Positions 17,201-25,369 of a stretch of DNA of 64,000 nucleotides are shown here, one piece after another (position 1 is the first letter of the stretch; every line of letters begins with the position of its first letter). This DNA is from Bin127 sp965221625. GTDB lineage: Bacteria > Chloroflexota > Dehalococcoidia > Lucifugimonadales > Lucifugimonadaceae. The position numbers were made by a program, and so were the translations under genes. The notes below the pieces were generated by a model. The model was not told the origin of the DNA and searched no databases. It worked only from the letters and a program-made list of their open reading frames with translations. The stretch covers positions 1,116,001 to 1,180,000 of the forward strand of contig OZ244903.1 in assembly GCA_965221625.1 (NCBI GenBank), in the 5' to 3' direction.

Positions 17201-17506
17201 GGAGCGGATGAACGAAGCTTTGGCCCGAACGGCGTCACCCAATTCTTCCCCGATTTCATCCGCTAACTCATTCGTCGCTGTGATCGCAGTCCGGTTGAAC
17301 GTCACTTCGCTGATGTGCAAAGACGACCCGATTTGGGATGAATCTAGGCTGTCGAGGGTCCGTCGCAATCCGAGTCGCTCGATGGAATCGAAGTAGAGTG
17401 GCGCGGCGGAGATTACGGTAACGGCAAGGCAGGCACTGAGCGCGGCGATGGTGAGAAAGAGTGGCTCCCCGCGGGACTTGCGGAGCGAGATGCCAAGAAT
17501 ATTCAC
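14222..17506 (-). CDS. Large FtsX/MacB-type ABC transporter permease (first of pair)
   Basis: A 1,094-residue paralogue of the next gene, with the same plan. It has an N-terminal helix (LTIAALSACLAVTVISAAPL) and a MacB-like extracytoplasmic domain with a SVAEQLQLDIGDALTLTVPP beta segment. A central FtsX block follows around residues 320-430 (SRRWASEEVALKARGADRNQ loop), then a second extracytoplasmic region, and a final three-helix FtsX block with LDSALVESLGGSRIGIVIEA. It starts with GTG at 17506 and its stop overlaps the next gene's ATG (TGATG). The pair is therefore translationally coupled and probably forms a heterodimeric permease. Divergent from the enolase-superfamily gene, with a 63-bp shared promoter region. 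No ATPase partner lies in the window. Confidence 0.85.
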   Translation of the reverse strand: MNILGISLRKSRGEPLFLTIAALSACLAVTVISAAPLYFDSIERLGLRRTLDSLDSSQIGSSLHISEVTFNRTAITATNELADEIGEELGDAVRAKASFIRSGRFIVSRINDEFAQPGTQLTYQSITGQQPAISLVRGVIPTEPPSDDSHLEVAVVDSVAEQLQLDIGDALTLTVPPTTIVHSEAEIVGIFSIDDPNHESWQGLSRTLFYPEQGPTGGRPPLIALTSHETMMSRIAERGIADVGQLWQLYYVDVERLKQDGISKSLSNITRFRSEASRLLPTSSTITGIESSLRTLQRQLAYTHTSTVISGALFAAFAVFVLVTNASIISRRWASEEVALKARGADRNQLLGALSTYAAIAFALPAIFGPLLASAIVPLLGVLGSFEELTQGRTFPYRLMPEQYLWSLTASSLLLAIFIAPYILARPGPISTYFSRIRVSGRPWFWRANLDFGIVIAAAAIIFELNGRGSLFIQRGAGQTELSTLAASLPVFASIAAALIALRLIGFVGIIFERISRLNVYAMFTLALRVFSRSTMQHAVIAMVAAGMTMVVINAIGLSATLGENVRDRAEFQTAADIRVSGVDTYRAGDNAQVDALRSLDWIDEFAWGTRSEARSGSAESAAAFGLLAVRPKDFAKVAEMRRDFADLDLGQLMASIDGFSPTGSIAIPPETITLTATIRLQRVGSGRLDVWARVLDRDGTTHTIRLVPDVEPSVATWHDVFGDVSGLAHPLRLLAIQIYQPPTSELGNALTFEIDSIMGSAASGRKLTISKFEDPNVWHPISTSIADDTAIAALNDGGERSNDGRAIRVKMGRGTADGVRGVYYSEDEAIVVPAVVNSQFLEDSSLNVGDTFIGTAYSRLVPFQIRDTFELFPTMRETEQPFAVANFDALLSYLTTVSEPFFADSAEIYASILPGTSPDERRSDVKAIDPSLRIVDREDLLNESSTRLGDAAGWRIVGAVVAVSTVLIATITAFAITVQNQDATRLDSALVESLGGSRIGIVIEAYTRVLLALIMGFALGTVSGILAVRFIADRMTRTPSGETALPPMLLHVDVLPVVAGMLVLLVTTLIPILWRTANPSGSVALRIRFSQAR

Positions 17507-17532
17507 AGTCGATTAGCGTAAATCAGCCTTCG

Positions 17533-17538
17533 TATAAT
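17533..17538 (+). promoter_or_regulatory. -10 element upstream of the first enolase-superfamily gene
   Basis: A perfect TATAAT lies 31 nt before the ATG at 17570 in the 63-bp divergent gap. The -35 position (about 17510-17515, CGATTA) is a poor TTGACA match. This is the only strong -10 hexamer for the plus-strand 17.6-26.3 kb block that I can see. Confidence 0.5.
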
Positions 17539-17569
17539 TTCCCCCATTATCGACGACTCGGGGTCGCCA

Positions 17570-18694
17570 ATGAGGATCGAAAAGGTCGAAACGTTCATCG
17601 CTGTCAACTGGATGATGGTTCGCGTCACCACCGATACCGGATTGTCCGGAATCGGCGAGTCGACCTTCTTCGGTTGGCCCGGGGCATCCGAGGACGTCGT
17701 CCGATCATTCGAGCCGTATCTCGTCGGACAGGACCCGTTACGGAACGAACATCACTGGAACTACATGTACCGTGCGAAGTCGATGCGCGGTGGTGCCATC
17801 GGTGGTGCCATCAGTGCCATCGATCAAGCACTGTGGGACATCAAGGGGAAGTACTTCGAAGCTCCGGTTTGGCAGCTATTGGGAGGCAAAGCACGCGACG
17901 CCGTGCGGGCGATGTTGGTCCTGCCAACCGGCACACTCGAGCAAGTAGCAGACGCAGCTGCCGCCGCGAAGGCGGACGGTTTCACTGCGGTCAAGTGTCT
18001 CCTCTATCAGCATGACCATGCACCGATGCGGCACAGCGAACGCATCCAAGACTTGGTCGACCGCATGGCGGCGGTGCGAGATGCAGTCGGATGGGACATG
18101 GATATCGGAGTCGAGATCCATCGCAACATGATCCCGGGTGAAGCCATCGTTCTCGCACAGGAGATTGAGAAGTTCCGACCGTATTTTTTCGAAGACCCGG
18201 TAGCACCTGACTCGATACTGTCGTTCGGAGAGGTATCGCAGAAGACGCGCATCCCGATGGCCGCTGGTGAGCGAAATCTCACAATCTGGGAGTTCCGAGA
18301 GTACATCGAAGCGGCTGGCGTGCATCACGTTCGACCTGATATCGGCGTCGCCGGCGGATTTACGCACTGTAAGAAGATCTGTGCCATCGCCGAGTCGCAC
18401 CACCAAGGAATCATCCCGCACGCAGTGCCGTCAGGCCCAGTAGCGACCGCCGCACACGTTCAACTCGGAGCCTGCGTGCCGAACTACGAGGTGCAGGAAC
18501 ATCAGTACGAAGAAAATCCGCCATACTCCGACGTCGTGAAAGACGTCATCAAGTTGGAGAACGGTTGGCTCCAGATTCCCGAAGCACCGGGCATCGGCGT
18601 CGAGTTGGACGAAGAAGGCATCGCCAAGCATCCGTTCTCATACGGTCCGGTCGGCGGCGCACTCAGAGACGACGGTTCAGTTGCTTTGCGCTGA
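17570..18694 (+). CDS. Enolase-superfamily (mandelate racemase/galactonate dehydratase-like) enzyme
   Basis: A 374-residue member of the mandelate racemase/muconate lactonising enzyme group, which abstracts a proton alpha to a carboxylate on a Mg2+-bound acid sugar. The N-terminal capping domain ends near AISAIDQALWDIKGK. Barrel residues visible are FTAVKCL (a Lys at the strand-2 position), DIGVEIHRNM (first metal ligand), YFFEDPVAPDS (second), PMAAGERNLT (third), VRPDIGVAGG, and IIPHAVPSGPVATAAH with the catalytic His. The pattern is closest to the D-galactonate dehydratase branch, so an acid-sugar dehydratase is the likely role; the substrate is not determined. A Gfo/Idh/MocA dehydrogenase follows 58 bp later on the same strand, consistent with a sugar or sugar-acid catabolic unit. 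Confidence 0.88.
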   Translation: MRIEKVETFIAVNWMMVRVTTDTGLSGIGESTFFGWPGASEDVVRSFEPYLVGQDPLRNEHHWNYMYRAKSMRGGAIGGAISAIDQALWDIKGKYFEAPVWQLLGGKARDAVRAMLVLPTGTLEQVADAAAAAKADGFTAVKCLLYQHDHAPMRHSERIQDLVDRMAAVRDAVGWDMDIGVEIHRNMIPGEAIVLAQEIEKFRPYFFEDPVAPDSILSFGEVSQKTRIPMAAGERNLTIWEFREYIEAAGVHHVRPDIGVAGGFTHCKKICAIAESHHQGIIPHAVPSGPVATAAHVQLGACVPNYEVQEHQYEENPPYSDVVKDVIKLENGWLQIPEAPGIGVELDEEGIAKHPFSYGPVGGALRDDGSVALR

Positions 18695-18752
18695 TCTGTC
18701 GTGCATGTATTCAACTGAATTCTTGATCTGCGTAGTCGAAAGGTAGAGAGCG

Positions 18753-20015
18753 TTGACCCTCGGATTAGGTTTGGTTGGATGTGGCGGCATGGGGATGCGC
18801 CACGCTTGGGGATGCGTCGAGTATCAGAAGCACTTCAACTCGCTCGAACTTGCCGCAGTCTGCGATCTGCACGAAGCGGCAGCTGACGGCGTGGCGTCGA
18901 TGGTTGAGTCGGAGACGGGAGCGCGACCGCAAATTTTCACCGACTACGCAGAAATGCTTCGACACGTCGACGCCGTCGATATCGTCACCGATACGCGGAT
19001 GCATCACAGCTTCGCTCTGCAAGCATTCGACGCCGGTGTGCACGTGTTGACCGAAAAACCGATGGCTCTGACGATGAAGGCCTGTCGGTTGATGCGAGAT
19101 TCAGCGAACCAGAAGGGACTAGTCCTCTCGATCGGCGAGCAGTACCGCAGAGATCCGATGAATCGATTGGCCAAGGCTCTGTTGGATGCCGGCGCGATCG
19201 GTGAACCAGGGTTCGCGATGAAAGTGTCACTCGGTGGTGGCTCTGCGCTGATGCATGACACCGGTTGGCGCGCACTGAAGTCGCGGGCGGGAAGCGTGAT
19301 CATCGAGCAAGGAGTGCACGAAGCCGACCTACTGATCTACTTCCTGGGTGACGTCGCAGCGATTTCAGCGCATACGGGACTATTCGCGCCACAACGGGTG
19401 CGTGCCGGTATGACGGGTCACATCGCCGACTTCTACGGACACCGCGTAGAGGACACCTTCGCTGGTCAGGAGACTGTTGAGATCGACCAAGAGGACACTG
19501 CGATTGGCGTATTGCAGTTCGAATCGGGGGCTATCGGTCAACTGACGATCACCAACGCATCGATGGGTTACGGCATCGGCATCAACACGATCCACGGCAG
19601 CCGCGGAACGATGGAAATGCCACCGACGCGTACTGGCATTCCGCCGAAGATACACCTCGAAGGACGAGATGCACCGTTGAGTGAAGCGGAGATGCTCGAA
19701 CACGTTCCCGATTGGGAACTCGACGACATCACGGCACCGTTTTTCGATGGCGCACGTCAACTGTCGTCATACGACGTTGGATTCGAAGCGATCGACCGAA
19801 TATTGGTGGCGATTGAGATGGCAGAGATGGCGGTCGCAATAGAATCGGGAAATACAGATGTCGAGGTTGATGCCGAGGTCGGGATGAAGGCACTGGCAGT
19901 TGCCTACGGGATGCTGGAGTCCGGCATTTCAGGTCAACCGGTGTTGTTGCGCGACATCATGGACGGTTCCGTTGCTGACTATCAACAGGAGATCGACAGG
20001 GAAGCCGGCATCTAG
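18753..20015 (+). CDS. Gfo/Idh/MocA family NAD(P)-dependent oxidoreductase
   Basis: A 420-residue oxidoreductase. The N-terminal Rossmann fold starts at once with LGLVGCGGMGMRHAWG. The family's catalytic-region motif appears as GVHVLTEKPMALTMKACRLM (EKP), followed by the dimerisation/substrate domain with IIEQGVHEADLLIYFLG. The start is TTG at 18753 behind an AGGTAGAGAG ribosome-binding site. Enzymes of this family oxidise or epimerise sugars and inositols or reduce related keto groups. Next to an enolase-superfamily dehydratase, a sugar-acid or amino-sugar route is plausible, but the exact substrate is unknown. The C-terminal half carries an extra roughly 60-residue segment (after the IHGSRGTMEMPPTRTG stretch) compared with minimal 340-residue members. 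Confidence 0.9.
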   Translation: MTLGLGLVGCGGMGMRHAWGCVEYQKHFNSLELAAVCDLHEAAADGVASMVESETGARPQIFTDYAEMLRHVDAVDIVTDTRMHHSFALQAFDAGVHVLTEKPMALTMKACRLMRDSANQKGLVLSIGEQYRRDPMNRLAKALLDAGAIGEPGFAMKVSLGGGSALMHDTGWRALKSRAGSVIIEQGVHEADLLIYFLGDVAAISAHTGLFAPQRVRAGMTGHIADFYGHRVEDTFAGQETVEIDQEDTAIGVLQFESGAIGQLTITNASMGYGIGINTIHGSRGTMEMPPTRTGIPPKIHLEGRDAPLSEAEMLEHVPDWELDDITAPFFDGARQLSSYDVGFEAIDRILVAIEMAEMAVAIESGNTDVEVDAEVGMKALAVAYGMLESGISGQPVLLRDIMDGSVADYQQEIDREAGI

Positions 20016-20040
20016 ACCGGCAGTTTCGCCGCGAGTGCTT

Positions 20041-21828
20041 ATGCTCGCGGTGGCACTTTCACTCCTGTCAGCGACTTGGGGTCTCGCATGCTACTCGTAC
20101 TCCGAGCAGCAACATCAGCTCGAAACCGCAACCCAAGTCTGTAATCGCGTCGAGGACATCAACGAAGGTATGTTGCTCGAAATCCTGACGGTCGAAGAGA
20201 TCGAAACGCAGGTCGATATTCTCGAATCTGAACTGGAATCTGTCAGGGGTGAGTTGGTCGACGCAACAGATCGCTTCATCTTGGCATTGCGCCAAATCCT
20301 CGCCGGCACAATCTACGACTATCCGACCTTGCAGGTACTGAACTATCTCGACACCTATGAGCACATGGAGCAGCATGTCGAAGGTTACGAGTCGCTCGAA
20401 AACGTGCGCTATGAGTGCGAGTTGCTCGATCGGAAGTGGCTCGGCGACGCGCCAGCGGTTACCGTTCACTTCAGCCAGACCGGTATCGAGCGCGGGATGT
20501 ACTCGGTCGAGGAGTTGATCGAACACGGCGAAATGCTCTTCAACGCGTCGTTCAACGCACTCGACGGAGCCGGACGTCCGATCTTGACCGGCGACCAGCG
20601 TTTCCGCCAGCGACGAGACGGCGTCGATGGTTTCAATCGGATTTCCGGTCCCGACGCCAATGCCTGTAGCGGCTGTCACACCTTGCCGCGCATTGGTGGA
20701 GGCGGTGACAACGTTGCCAACGTATTCGTCTTGGGCCAAAGATTCGAGTTCGTCGACTTCGACGATCAGCTGGAGTTCGACTGGCGCAGCGAGTTAGAGG
20801 ACCGACTGCAGTACGAACAGGAGGACGAATTCTCGCTGAACCTTAAGAACGTGGGCAACGAGCGCAACACCGTCGGCATGTTTGGCTCCGGTTTCGTCGA
20901 ACTCCTAGCTCGAGAGATGACCCGCGAACTGTTGGCACAGGAAGCGGACATCATCGCTGAGGCGAAGAAGACCGGATGGCCGGTCAAGCGAGATATCAGT
21001 GCCAAAGGCGTCGACTTCGGATCGATAACCGCACACCCCAACGGCTTCGTCTACACCAGCGAAGTCGAAGGCGTCGCCGGCGATCTCATCGTCAGACCCT
21101 TCAGCCAAAAAGGCGTCTTCAGAAGCCTGCGAGAGTTCACCAACGAGGCACTGCTTCACCACCACGGCATCGAGAACTATGAGCGCGTCGGATCGTATAT
21201 CGATCGCGATGGCGATGGCGTCGTCAATGAGTTGACTCCCGGCGATGCTACTGCCTTAGTTGTGTTCATGGCGACCCTAGAGGCACCCTTGCCGCGACTG
21301 CCGGAGGATCCAGATGAACGGGCGATCGTCGAGCATGGTCGGGCGACTTTCGATGCTGTCGGATGTGCCACCTGTCATGTTCCGGAGTTGCCGCTCGAGT
21401 CGCTAGTCTTCACTGAACCGAGCGAGTTCAACGTCGGCCGAGATCTGCGCGCCGATGCTGTCGAAGGATTGGTCGAGATCGACCTCAGCGAGTTTGCCGG
21501 CGAACTGCGCCAAGACGAAAACGGACACTATCTCATCCCCGTCTTCTCGGACTTGCGACGTCACGACATGGGCGAGGACGAGGCACTCGATAACGAACTT
21601 GTGATCCAAGCCGGCGTGCCGACCTACGAGTGGATGACGCGTCGACTTTGGGGCTTTGCTTCCGAGCCGCCTTTCCTGCACCACGGTCGAGCGACGTTAA
21701 TCTCGGAGGCGATTGCCGCGCACGGCGGCGATGCTACCGAGGAACGCGATGCGTTCTTTGCGCTGGATGCCGACGACCGAGACGCCGTAATCGCATTCTT
21801 GAAGACACTCACCATTCCGGCCGAGTAG
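20041..21828 (+). CDS. Di-haem cytochrome c peroxidase-like protein (DUF1111/DiHem oxidoreductase type)
   Basis: A protein of about 595 residues with a hydrophobic N-terminal export signal (LAVALSLLSATWGLACYSY). A 200-residue, Glu/Leu-rich, probably coiled-coil N-terminal region follows, then two c-type haem motifs, CSGCH near residue 212 and CATCH near residue 443. The two-haem spacing and the HDMGEDEAL and WGFASEPPFLHHGRA blocks fit the DUF1111 di-haem family, related to cytochrome c peroxidase and MauG. Likely role: electron transfer or oxidation outside the membrane. A Cys follows the hydrophobic run in a WGLAC context, a non-canonical lipobox. The start is not certain: ATG 20041 is used, and GTG 20035 is possible. 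The gene begins 26 bp after the Gfo/Idh/MocA gene, so co-transcription is likely although the functional link is unclear. Confidence 0.85.
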   Translation: MLAVALSLLSATWGLACYSYSEQQHQLETATQVCNRVEDINEGMLLEILTVEEIETQVDILESELESVRGELVDATDRFILALRQILAGTIYDYPTLQVLNYLDTYEHMEQHVEGYESLENVRYECELLDRKWLGDAPAVTVHFSQTGIERGMYSVEELIEHGEMLFNASFNALDGAGRPILTGDQRFRQRRDGVDGFNRISGPDANACSGCHTLPRIGGGGDNVANVFVLGQRFEFVDFDDQLEFDWRSELEDRLQYEQEDEFSLNLKNVGNERNTVGMFGSGFVELLAREMTRELLAQEADIIAEAKKTGWPVKRDISAKGVDFGSITAHPNGFVYTSEVEGVAGDLIVRPFSQKGVFRSLREFTNEALLHHHGIENYERVGSYIDRDGDGVVNELTPGDATALVVFMATLEAPLPRLPEDPDERAIVEHGRATFDAVGCATCHVPELPLESLVFTEPSEFNVGRDLRADAVEGLVEIDLSEFAGELRQDENGHYLIPVFSDLRRHDMGEDEALDNELVIQAGVPTYEWMTRRLWGFASEPPFLHHGRATLISEAIAAHGGDATEERDAFFALDADDRDAVIAFLKTLTIPAE

Positions 21829-21866
21829 CCTCGCCAAGTAACCCAACCGAGTAGTAATGAGCGGAC

Positions 21867-22286
21867 ATGCCGCGTTCACCGTTGATACTCGCAGTTGCCG
21901 TTGCCATGCTTGCCGCAGTTTCGTGCGCGACTGAAAACACAACCGATATCGCGAACGAAACGCCGACCGTCGCTGCTCAAGAGGTCTCAGCCGAGATCGC
22001 ACTGCTCGCCCACCGCTACGTATTGGCCTACATGTCGGGCAAAACCTGGGGATTCTTCGGAGCAAACTGTCGTCAATGGATCGAAATGGACTACCAATGG
22101 GAGAAGCAGGAGTCGGTGCTGCAGGAAGACGGACGCGTCAAAGTTACCTACTTTCGTCTCCCGGAGCGGTTGATCGGGCAGGAGGCGTTGACGTACTTCG
22201 TCGACGTGGACACCGGTGAGGTCGAAGGCGACAACGAACCGCCTGAAGGACGCCTCGGCACCGCCGAAGGTTGCGATGCTTGGTAA
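21867..22286 (+). CDS. Small secreted lipoprotein of unknown function
   Basis: A 139-residue protein with a clear lipoprotein signal: LILAVAVAMLAAVSCATEN, with lipidated Cys at residue 20 in an AAVSC context. A Thr/Glu-rich tether follows, then a compact domain (SAEIALLAHRYVLAYMSGKT to the end) with two further cysteines that could form a disulphide. I do not recognise the domain. It starts 38 bp after the di-haem cytochrome gene on the same strand and could be its partner, an inference from position alone. No strong SD is visible. TAGTAA lies about 10 nt upstream of the ATG. Confidence 0.7.
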   Translation: MPRSPLILAVAVAMLAAVSCATENTTDIANETPTVAAQEVSAEIALLAHRYVLAYMSGKTWGFFGANCRQWIEMDYQWEKQESVLQEDGRVKVTYFRLPERLIGQEALTYFVDVDTGEVEGDNEPPEGRLGTAEGCDAW

Positions 22287-22445
22287 CACGGACTCGCCGG
22301 CATTCGTCGCACTTCTTTGATGCCTGAAGCCACAGCGCGCTCCTAGAACGCGTTCGGTAAACTTGATGCGGTGTGTGCGCCCACTTGTTGGCGCAGGATT
22401 GAGGTAGACGAACGCCATTCGACTGCGAAACGAGGTTTGACGCAG

Positions 22446-24089
22446 ATGCCATTGCGCCCCATTGTTGATGTTGCCGGAGACCTCGGTCTTGCACCTGCCG
22501 ATATCGAGCTCTACGGCTCTGACAAGGCGAAGGTGCCCCTCGACGCATTCCCCAAGCGAAAGAATCCCGGCAAGCTAGTCGTCGTTACCGCGATCACGCC
22601 CACTCCAGCTGGCGAAGGCAAGTCGACCACCGCAGTCGGACTCACCCAAGGCCTCGCAAAGATCGGCAAGAACGTCGCACTCACCATCCGACAACCTTCA
22701 CTCGGTCCGGTCTTCGGACACAAAGGCGGCGGTACCGGGGGCGGAAAATCTACCGTTCAACCGGCGAACGAGATCAATCTGCACTTCACCGGCGATCTGC
22801 ACGCCATGGCCTCGGCGCACAACCTATTGGCCGCGATGACCGACAACGCCGTCTATCGCAACGCAGTGCCCGGACTGTCGCCAGACGGCATCACTTGGCG
22901 ACGCGTGACCGATGCCGAGGATCGCGCACTGCGCACCGTTGTGACCGGCATCGGCGGACGTCTCAACGCTCCCATGCGAGAAGCCGGATTCGACATCAAT
23001 GCCGCTTCCGAAATCATGGCGATTCTGGCGTTGACGAACGGATATGCAGATCTGCGCGAACGCCTCGGCGACATCGTCGTCGGTTGGACGCACGACCGCA
23101 CACCGGTTACGGCGCGCGAGATCGGAGGCGTCGGCTCGCTCATGGCACTGTTGCGTGATGCCGTCAAGCCGAACATCGCACAGACACTCGAAGGCCAACC
23201 CGCAATCGTCCACATGGGACCGTTCGGCAACATCGCCCACGGCTGCAGCTCGATACTTGCCGACATCCTCGCCATCAACACCGCCGACATCACCATCACC
23301 GAGGCCGGCTTCGGTGCCGACTTGGGCTTCCAGAAGTTCATGGACATCAAGGTGCGACAGGGCGGACCCGAACCTTCGGCCGCCGTGGTCGTGGCTACCA
23401 TACGTGGACTGAAGTGGCACGGCGGCGTGAAGCGGGACGAACTCGACAACGAGAACGTCGATGCGGTGAAACTGGGCGCGCAGAACCTCGCCAACGCCAT
23501 CCGCATCGTCAAGATGTACGGATTGCCGGCAGTAGTCGCCATCAATCGCTTCCCAAGCGACACCGCAGCCGAGGTCGAAGCAGCACAGCAAGCAGCGATC
23601 GATGCCGGGGCGACGGGTGTCGCCGAAGCCAAGGGATTCGCTGAAGGCGGTGCCGGAATGACCGAACTGGCACAGCTCGTTTGGGACGCCGCACACTCGG
23701 ACCAAGCCAACGTCCAGCTACTCTACGAAGACGATCTCGGCACCATCGACAAGGTGGAACGCATCAGCGAACGTCTCTTCAATGCCGACGGCGTGGACTG
23801 GGGACCGTTGACCAAGACGACGGCACGACGTTTCGAGTCGAACGGCTGGGACTTCCCAATCTGCGTGGCTAAGACGCACCTCTCCGTTTCGGCCAATCCC
23901 CGACTGCTCAACGTACCGACCGGGCACACCATACCGATACGCGAACTGCGGGTGTTGGCCGGTGCGCGGCAGATCGTAACGCTCGCCGGCAACATCATCA
24001 CCCTGCCCGGTTTGCCCTCCAACCCGAACGCTTGGGATATCGATCTCGACGAAGAAACGGGCGAGATTACCGGTATATTGAGCACATAA
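22446..24089 (+). CDS. fhs: Formate--tetrahydrofolate ligase
   Basis: A 547-residue ATP-dependent ligase that makes 10-formyltetrahydrofolate from formate. The start is set at ATG 22446 (MPLRPIVDVAGDLGL), with GAGG 11 nt upstream. The open frame back to 22371 is not family sequence. Visible motifs are the P-loop TPTPAGEGKSTTAVGLTQGL, the PSLGPVFGHKGGGTGGGKS signature, HNLLAAMTDNAVY, NIAHGCSSILAD, EAGFGADLGFQKFMDIK and NRFPSDTAAEVE. Length matches the 550-residue norm. A second enolase-superfamily gene and a PHP gene follow in the same direction. The surrounding genes do not include other folate enzymes (folD, metF). Confidence 0.96.
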   Translation: MPLRPIVDVAGDLGLAPADIELYGSDKAKVPLDAFPKRKNPGKLVVVTAITPTPAGEGKSTTAVGLTQGLAKIGKNVALTIRQPSLGPVFGHKGGGTGGGKSTVQPANEINLHFTGDLHAMASAHNLLAAMTDNAVYRNAVPGLSPDGITWRRVTDAEDRALRTVVTGIGGRLNAPMREAGFDINAASEIMAILALTNGYADLRERLGDIVVGWTHDRTPVTAREIGGVGSLMALLRDAVKPNIAQTLEGQPAIVHMGPFGNIAHGCSSILADILAINTADITITEAGFGADLGFQKFMDIKVRQGGPEPSAAVVVATIRGLKWHGGVKRDELDNENVDAVKLGAQNLANAIRIVKMYGLPAVVAINRFPSDTAAEVEAAQQAAIDAGATGVAEAKGFAEGGAGMTELAQLVWDAAHSDQANVQLLYEDDLGTIDKVERISERLFNADGVDWGPLTKTTARRFESNGWDFPICVAKTHLSVSANPRLLNVPTGHTIPIRELRVLAGARQIVTLAGNIITLPGLPSNPNAWDIDLDEETGEITGILST

Positions 24090-24129
24090 TCCAAAGTCGT
24101 TCCTCATCCGATTCAACGGGAGTACCGAA

Positions 24130-25296
24130 ATGGCCGATCCGATCATCACCAAGATGGAAGTCATCGAGTTCGAGTACTTCGTCGACAACATGGAAGGTTC
24201 CGGTCGCATCCTCCTTCCGGGATACGCACCGAACACTCGACTGCGCAACACCGCGCGTGTCGTCGTCATCCACACCGATGCCGGAGTTACCGGCGAGTAC
24301 GTCGGTGGCTCGGCAACTGAGCACTCGGCGATCGGCCTGTTCGCTAATGCCGTGGTCGGCGAGAATGCCTTCGCTCGCGAGCGCATCTACAACGACGCCA
24401 AACAAGCGACCCGACAGCACGCCCGAATGGGAATGTCGCAGGTCGACATGGCACTCTGGGACCTCGCCGGCAAGTTGCTCGACCAACCCATCTACAACCT
24501 CCTCGGCGTGCAGCGAAAATCCTTTCCCGCATACGCCTCAACCTACATCGGTGATCGCTATCCCGGCGGACTGAACAGTCCCGAAGCGTATGCCGACTTC
24601 GCGGAGCAGTGCCTCGAGATGGGCTACAAAGCATTCAAGATCCACCCGTGGCAAGAGGCACCGATCGAGGAGCACGTCCGACTCGTCGAAGTCGTCGGCG
24701 AACGCGTCGGCGACAAGATGGATCTCATGCTCGACCCCTTCTGCGCCATCCTCACATTCGGCGATGCGTTGAAGATCGGACGCGCCTGCGAAGCCTACGG
24801 CTACTACTGGTGGGAAGACGTCATGAAGGACGGCGGCGAGTCGGCATTTGCCCATCGCAAACTACGCGAACTGATCCGCGTCCCGCTCTTGCAGCTCGAG
24901 CACGTCCGAGGTCTCGAGAAACACGTCGACTTCATCCTCGCCGACGGCACCGACTTCGTGCGCATCGATCACGACTACGACGGCGGCATATCCGGCGTCA
25001 TGAAGATCGCCCACGCGTCCGAAGGCCTCGGACTCGACGTCGAGCCGCACGGACCCGGTCCGAGCCGACGGCAGACGATGGCGGCGATGCGAAACTCCAA
25101 CTTCTACGAACTCGGATTGGTCCATCCCAAACTCGACCCGTCCTACCCGCCAATCTATCTCGACGGCTACAGCGACATGCTCGACGCCATCGACGAAAAC
25201 GGCGAGATCCACGTCACCGAAGGACCCGGAATGGGCGTAACTCTGGACTGGGACTTCATCAAAAAGAACACCGTCGGCAAGACCGTCTACGACTAA
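24130..25296 (+). CDS. Second enolase-superfamily (mandelate racemase-like) enzyme
   Basis: A 388-residue member of the mandelate racemase/muconate lactonising enzyme group. The capping-domain hallmark MSQVDMALWDLAGKLLDQPI is followed by barrel motifs YKAFKIHPWQ (a K-x-H pair at strand 2), LMLDPFCA, YYWWEDVMKD, LLQLEHVRG, VRIDHDYDGG and VEPHGPGPS with the late catalytic His region. The K-x-H arrangement differs from the first enolase in this window, so the two probably act on different acid sugars or stereochemistry. GGGAG lies 8 nt before the ATG. The gene follows fhs by 40 bp and precedes a PHP phosphoesterase gene by 73 bp. Substrate unknown. Confidence 0.88.
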   Translation: MADPIITKMEVIEFEYFVDNMEGSGRILLPGYAPNTRLRNTARVVVIHTDAGVTGEYVGGSATEHSAIGLFANAVVGENAFARERIYNDAKQATRQHARMGMSQVDMALWDLAGKLLDQPIYNLLGVQRKSFPAYASTYIGDRYPGGLNSPEAYADFAEQCLEMGYKAFKIHPWQEAPIEEHVRLVEVVGERVGDKMDLMLDPFCAILTFGDALKIGRACEAYGYYWWEDVMKDGGESAFAHRKLRELIRVPLLQLEHVRGLEKHVDFILADGTDFVRIDHDYDGGISGVMKIAHASEGLGLDVEPHGPGPSRRQTMAAMRNSNFYELGLVHPKLDPSYPPIYLDGYSDMLDAIDENGEIHVTEGPGMGVTLDWDFIKKNTVGKTVYD

Positions 25297-25369
25297 ACTA
25301 TCTCCCATCAGCAGCCGCTCTTCGGGTAGCACAGGTTGCCGCGAGCGTTGACGTCCGATAGGTGAAAAC

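Noticed and set aside
22824..23710. Two long minus-strand ORFs (about 290 residues) inside fhs
   Set aside because: They lie wholly antisense to a well-identified fhs gene and show no family resemblance.
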